This document shows positions 6,601 to 9,582 of a stretch of 9,582 bases of DNA, piece after piece. The stretch lies in NCBI GenBank assembly GCA_947379685.1, contig CANCOG010000158.1:1-9582 (forward strand). Direction: 5' to 3'. How positions within the stretch are numbered: position 1 is the stretch's first letter; every line of letters starts with the position of its first letter. This DNA comes from Flavipsychrobacter stenotrophus (GTDB lineage: Bacteria; Bacteroidota; Bacteroidia; Chitinophagales; Chitinophagaceae). A program made the position numbers and the translations under genes. The notes beneath the pieces were generated by a model that ran no database searches, was not told where the DNA came from, and worked only from the letters and a program-made list of their open reading frames with translations.

Positions 6601-6933
6601 ATGACAAGAGGCGAGGTAATGTTTCATTCATTGGCAGTTGAACTTCCCGATTCAACTGAAGGGAAATTGTTTGGTGCCATGTGTATAAAGGCGCCGAATG
6701 GCAAGGCGGGTGTTATGTTTAAAGGCGGAGCTATCATCATTAAACTGGAAGCGGCAATACTACAGGAGGCGCTCCGGCTGGATGGCGCTCATATATTTGA
6801 CCCCATGGGAGGCAGGCCCATGGGAGGCTGGGTGCAGTTGAGTGAAGCCCATATTGATTTATGGAGGCATTATGCAGCTATTGCGATGGAAACAGTGAAG
6901 AAGATTGAAGTTGTTAAGAAGTCAAAGAAATAA
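6601..6933 (+). CDS. TfoX/Sxy N-terminal-domain-like small protein
   Basis: A 110-residue soluble protein. The order of motifs resembles the TfoX/Sxy N-terminal domain family: an early G-K-x-FGAMCIKAPNGKAG segment (21-37), a strand VMFKGGAIIIKL (38-49), then the G-x-P-M-G-G-W turn (72-77) followed by a strand and a helix SEAHIDLWRHYA (81-92). In gammaproteobacteria full-length Sxy/TfoX activates competence genes; single-domain relatives in other phyla have no settled role, so I do not claim a competence function. The C-terminus is lysine-rich (VVKKSKK). I chose ATG 6601 because the in-frame TTG at 6529 would add 24 residues unlike the family. The segment PMGGR-PMGGW comes from a 12-bp direct repeat (6802-6813 and 6817-6828). 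It is divergent from murF-alr and ends 18 bp from the stop of the convergent DUF1003 gene. Confidence 0.68.
   Translation: MTRGEVMFHSLAVELPDSTEGKLFGAMCIKAPNGKAGVMFKGGAIIIKLEAAILQEALRLDGAHIFDPMGGRPMGGWVQLSEAHIDLWRHYAAIAMETVKKIEVVKKSKK
6802..6828 (+). repeat. 12-bp direct repeat with 15-bp period inside coding sequence
   Basis: CCCATGGGAGGC occurs at 6802-6813 and again at 6817-6828, a period of 15 bp or five codons. It encodes the consecutive pentapeptides PMGGR and PMGGW in the TfoX-like protein. Reading frame is preserved. A slipped-strand duplication would explain it, but convergent codon choice for two similar turns is also possible. Confidence 0.7.
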
Positions 6934-6951
6934 GGTGGTATTTTGCTTGAG

Positions 6952-7377
6952 TTATCTGCTTTTCATTTCTTTTTTCATTTCTTCTATCATAAGAATTATT
7001 TTGTCGAGTTTTTCTATTTCAATGGTATTTAGTTTTTCCTGAAGCGCTTCGATTTCTTCCTTGGCCATAAGGTTGGTTTCGTAGTCGGCCCGGGCTTGTT
7101 CCCGGTCACGTTCGCTTTGCCTGTTCTGAGCCATCATTATGATGGGAGCTGCATATGCGGCTTGTGTTGAAAAAACAAGATTCAGCAAAATGAATGGGTA
7201 TACATCCCAATGGTAGCAAAAGCCAACGATATTCAAACCCATCCAGAGAAATACCAGCACAGTCTGGATAATAATAAAGGTCCATGAGCCCATACCATTT
7301 GCCACAGCATCGGCGACTCTGTTTCCAAAAGTTAACGATTCTGCATGTTTATCGTGCCAGGTTTTATTTGATCCCAT
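6952..7377 (-). CDS. DUF1003 family inner-membrane protein
   Basis: A 141-residue protein matching the DUF1003 family from end to end. A soluble start with GNRVADAVANGMGSW (18-32) leads to a first membrane segment (about 31-54, FIIIQTVLVFLWMGLNIVGF). A short loop HWDVYPF precedes a second membrane segment (about 59-83) containing the family hallmark FILLNLVFSTQAAYAAPIIM, then AQNRQSERDR. The C-terminal part (about 84-141) is highly charged and heptad-like, so probably a coiled coil in the cytoplasm (orientation inferred). The biochemical role of the family is not established. The ATG at 7377 gives the usual family N-terminus. On the minus strand TAGCTTTG (7423-7416) is an exact -7 consensus match about 40 bp upstream. 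The stop codon is 18 bp from that of the convergent TfoX-like gene, with no visible hairpin between them. Confidence 0.9.
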   Translation of the reverse strand: MGSNKTWHDKHAESLTFGNRVADAVANGMGSWTFIIIQTVLVFLWMGLNIVGFCYHWDVYPFILLNLVFSTQAAYAAPIIMMAQNRQSERDREQARADYETNLMAKEEIEALQEKLNTIEIEKLDKIILMIEEMKKEMKSR

Positions 7378-7715
7378 TTTTTTTGAACGTTAATTTATGT
7401 TTGATTCTGTTATAGCAAAGCTAACGTATGTGCATTGATAAAGAGCGATGAACCTAACCTTAAACCATTGTCTGGTTGAAAGGCCCCTTGGAGCAAAGCA
7501 CAATCCCAAGGTCTGATAAATGAAGCTTCAAGAACTATGCCAACACCCTGCTGCTGCCATTCTACCTGAGCGCAGAGGAAACCACTATCATGTTATTTGC
7601 TGATGGTTGTCAGGCACCTGCCCGCAAATATTTAATTCTTTTGCTTCGATGGCAGTGGCACGGTTATGGTAACTACTAACCATGACTCAATTTAAGCAAT
7701 TCTGGACATAACGAA
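7378..7715. other. 338-bp intergenic region without a convincing gene
   Basis: This gap separates the divergent DUF1003 and TolC-like genes, so it must hold both promoters. Visible elements are TAGCTTTG on the minus strand (7423-7416); TATGTTTG on the plus strand (7396-7403, about 310 bp before the TolC start and with no good -33 partner); a short dyad AACCA/TGGTT (7463-7467 and 7473-7477); an inverted CCTTGG/CCAAGG pair (7486-7491 and 7506-7511); and AGCAAAGC repeated at 7414-7421 and 7492-7499. One frame stays open for 51 codons (7524-7676, then TAA) but has no start codon near its beginning and no family I recognise. I see no tRNA-like or transposon-end structure. Confidence 0.5.
7416..7423 (-). 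promoter_or_regulatory. Probable -7 promoter element for the DUF1003 gene
   Basis: Read on the minus strand, this is TAGCTTTG, an exact match to the Bacteroidota -7 consensus TAnnTTTG. It would place transcription start near 7409 and leave a leader of about 30 nt before the ATG at 7377. A clear TTG -33 element at the right distance is not visible, which lowers confidence. Confidence 0.4.
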
Positions 7716-9164
7716 ATGAATAACAGGCATTCAGGAGGTATAAGGAGGCGAATAGGGTTGGTGCTCTTACTGGCCTTATTGGGTTCAGCCGCAATGGGGC
7801 AACAAAAAATATGGACGCTCAGCGAGTGTATTGCCCGTGCATTGGGTGAGAATATCCTGCTCAACCAGAGTATAGCAAATAACGAAGGGAATGCAATTAA
7901 TTTAGCCCAGTCGAAAGCAGCAGCACTGCCAAATCTCAACCTGAGCGACCAGCAGTCATTTAATAACGGACGTTCGGTTAATAACCAATACGGACAAAGT
8001 TCGCAATTTACCAGCACTAATAGTCTGGGTCTTACAAGTACAATAACACTATACAACGGTGCCCGGTTACATAACCAGGTTAAACAGAACAGCCTGAATT
8101 ATGATGCAGGGAAGTTCGATATTGAAAAACAAAAGAATGACCTGGAGTTGAATGTAATAGCGGCTTACATGCAACTGTTGCTGGCCTATGAAGCAGTCAA
8201 CGTGGCCGGAGAACAAATTGACGCGACCAATGAACACCTGAAGTATACTGAACTTTATGTCAGGGCTGGCAGCCTGCCTGAAAGCAATTTGTTACAGATG
8301 CGTGCGCAGCTGGCAACGGACAAGGCTGCGAGGGTTGAGGCTGAAAATCAGTTACAGGTAAGTAAGGTAGTGTTACAACAGTACATGGAACTACCAGTTG
8401 GTGCCGACTTTGAGATAAAACGTCCAGTATTCAAGGAGTTGTTGCCTGAGGTCGTTCGGGTACCGGCTGAGATATATGGAATAGCAGAGGCGTTTCTTCC
8501 GGAGATAAAGAGTGCGGGCGTTAAGACCAGGGCCGCAGAAGCTGATTTGCGTGTTTCGGAATCAGGGTTAAAACCAAAGCTCACTTTATCTGGCAATTTG
8601 AGCACCTACTATTCGAGTGCCAGTTCGCTTACTGCATACCAAACAAATACAGTTGTGCAACAGATCGGTTACTTAACCGGAAATCCTTCTGAAACTGTTA
8701 GCGGCCCCGTGACGAATGTCCTTACTCAGTCTTCTGATTATCCTTTTTTCAGGCAGTTTGGTGATAATTTCGGACAAGGGGTGTCGCTTAATTTGTCGGT
8801 TCCTATTTTCAATAATCTCCTGTACAAAAGCGATATCAAGCGGGCGCAGGTGGCCATAAATGTAGCTAAGCTAAATGAGCGTTATATTAAAAACCAGCTG
8901 CGCAAAAACATAGAAGTTGCCTATACCGATCAGTTGGCTGCAATGAAGAATTACATTGCCACCAGGGAACAATTGGTTGCCGAGGAAACTTCCTATAAAA
9001 ATGTAACCGTAAAATTCAGGGCGGGTGTTATCAATACAACCGATTTTTTCGTAGAAAAGACTATTTACAACCGGGCACAGCTCGCACACCTGCAGGCAAA
9101 ATATCAATATTTGTTCAAAACCCAGATCGTTAATTTCTACCTCAATAATCCAATCACTGAGTAA
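7716..9164 (+). CDS. TolC-family outer-membrane efflux channel protein
   Basis: A 482-residue outer-membrane channel subunit, a usual length for Bacteroidota members. A basic N-terminus (GGIRRR) and hydrophobic core form a signal peptide, probably cleaved after AAMG (residue 28). The mature protein opens with KIWTLSECIARALGENI, the typical start of these proteins. Two repeated outer-membrane-efflux modules follow: long alpha-helical hairpin segments (about 120-230 and 375-475) and beta-strand segments (about 75-112 and 285-372). The end KFRAGVINTTDFF…YLFKTQIVNFYL is characteristic of the family. Three copies would form the channel that joins an inner-membrane pump through an adaptor. The next gene, an adaptor, begins 2 bp after this stop, so they form an operon. 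A GGA about 10 nt before the ATG is a weak ribosome-binding site. Substrate cannot be deduced. Confidence 0.93.
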   Translation: MNNRHSGGIRRRIGLVLLLALLGSAAMGQQKIWTLSECIARALGENILLNQSIANNEGNAINLAQSKAAALPNLNLSDQQSFNNGRSVNNQYGQSSQFTSTNSLGLTSTITLYNGARLHNQVKQNSLNYDAGKFDIEKQKNDLELNVIAAYMQLLLAYEAVNVAGEQIDATNEHLKYTELYVRAGSLPESNLLQMRAQLATDKAARVEAENQLQVSKVVLQQYMELPVGADFEIKRPVFKELLPEVVRVPAEIYGIAEAFLPEIKSAGVKTRAAEADLRVSESGLKPKLTLSGNLSTYYSSASSLTAYQTNTVVQQIGYLTGNPSETVSGPVTNVLTQSSDYPFFRQFGDNFGQGVSLNLSVPIFNNLLYKSDIKRAQVAINVAKLNERYIKNQLRKNIEVAYTDQLAAMKNYIATREQLVAEETSYKNVTVKFRAGVINTTDFFVEKTIYNRAQLAHLQAKYQYLFKTQIVNFYLNNPITE

Positions 9165-9166
9165 AG

Positions 9167-9582
9167 ATGAAAAAGGCAATTATTATCGTACTATCAATAT
9201 TAGTAGTTGGCGGATTGACCACCTGGTTTTTTGTATCCCGGAAAGGGGAAAATGCACCAGTATGGAAGACTGCTGTTGTAGATACCGGAAACATTTCTGT
9301 GAATATTACAGCTACGGGTTCGTTGAATGCAGTTACGACGGTACAGGTAGGTGCCCAGGTGTCAGGAATTGTCGCTAAACTGTTTGTTGATTTTAATTCT
9401 GTTGTTACAAAAGGGCAGGTTATTGCGCTGTTAGATACAACCCTGCTGTATTCGTCTATGAGAGATGCCGCGGCCGCCGTTGAAAAAGCTAAAGTAAATG
9501 TAGAACTTACGCGGCTGCAGTTCAACAGGGCCGACACATTGTATAAGGAGAAGGTCGCAGCCAAGGCTGATCATGATCTTGC
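9167..9582 (+). CDS. MacA/HlyD-type periplasmic adaptor subunit (3'-partial)
   Basis: Starting at ATG 9167, the frame stays open to the window end, giving 138 residues of a membrane fusion protein. An N-terminal membrane anchor or uncleaved signal (about 4-24) is followed by a beta-barrel strand (VVDTGNISVNITATGSLN) and the first half of the lipoyl-like domain (VQVGAQVSGIVAKLFVDFNS, then KGQVIALLD, about 59-90). A long charged helix begins at about 95 and should be the first arm of the coiled-coil hairpin that reaches the TolC tip. The run GAQVSGIV with V-x-KGQ-x-I-A-x-L-D is typical of MacA-like adaptors. The start is 2 bp after the TolC stop, indicating translational coupling. By family precedent a MacB-type ABC transporter would follow, but this lies outside the window and an RND pump is not excluded. 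Confidence 0.92.
   Translation, partial: MKKAIIIVLSILVVGGLTTWFFVSRKGENAPVWKTAVVDTGNISVNITATGSLNAVTTVQVGAQVSGIVAKLFVDFNSVVTKGQVIALLDTTLLYSSMRDAAAAVEKAKVNVELTRLQFNRADTLYKEKVAAKADHDL

Noticed and set aside
7396..7403. TATGTTTG as a plus-strand promoter for the TolC-like gene
   Set aside because: It matches the -7 consensus but is about 310 bp from the start codon, and the nearest TTTG elements are 10 or 25 bp away, outside the usual spacing.
7486..7511. CCTTGG/CCAAGG inverted repeat as a terminator
   Set aside because: The stem is only 6 bp with a 14-nt loop, no T-run follows on either strand, and it lies between divergent genes where no terminator is expected.
1..9582. Mobile element, CRISPR, toxin-antitoxin or phage-defence locus
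   Set aside because: No transposase, integrase, nuclease or reverse transcriptase motif, no regularly spaced repeats and no small toxin-antitoxin pair are visible. The genes look like ordinary chromosomal envelope functions.

Overview
The window looks like chromosomal DNA from a member of the Bacteroidota. A Chitinophagaceae- or Sphingobacteria-like host is my inference; no 16S or other marker gene is present. Three things point this way: a MurF-Alr fusion (cell-wall ligase plus alanine racemase in one chain), which is characteristic of that phylum; Bacteroidota-type -7 boxes (TAnnTTTG-like) ahead of several genes, with weak or absent Shine-Dalgarno sequences; and a TolC-family gene followed by an adaptor gene, with proteins of the Bacteroidota type. 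I see no insertion sequence, phage gene, CRISPR array, tRNA or rRNA.

Layout. Positions 2-349 hold the C-terminal ATPase end of a sensor histidine kinase, and 394-1026 its likely partner, a NarL/LuxR-type response regulator. The short gap at 1027-1151 contains two perfect inverted repeats and a plausible promoter. Three exported-protein genes then run in the same direction: an OmpA-like peptidoglycan-binding protein (1152-2435), a small lipoprotein (2493-3011) and a secreted protein of unknown function (3056-3865). On the opposite strand, 3953-6460 encodes the MurF-Alr fusion. Next come a small TfoX/Sxy N-terminal-like protein (6601-6933, plus strand) and a convergent DUF1003 membrane protein (6952-7377, minus strand). 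After a 338-bp gap with no convincing gene, an efflux operon begins: a TolC-like outer-membrane channel (7716-9164) and, 2 bp later, a MacA/HlyD-type adaptor cut off by the window end (9167-9582).

How the genes fit together. Most products act at the cell envelope: peptidoglycan precursor synthesis (MurF-Alr), peptidoglycan tethering (OmpA-like), a lipoprotein, a secreted protein, an inner-membrane protein and a tripartite exporter. The two-component system sits directly upstream of the OmpA-like gene. A dyad in that gene's promoter region recurs imperfectly, with the same arm length and spacing, just before the response regulator gene. This suggests, but does not prove, that the regulator controls itself and the OmpA-like gene.

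I did not find a clearly new biological system. The items most worth a second look are the paired operator-like dyads, the uncharacterised secreted proteins, and the unexplained 7378-7715 gap.
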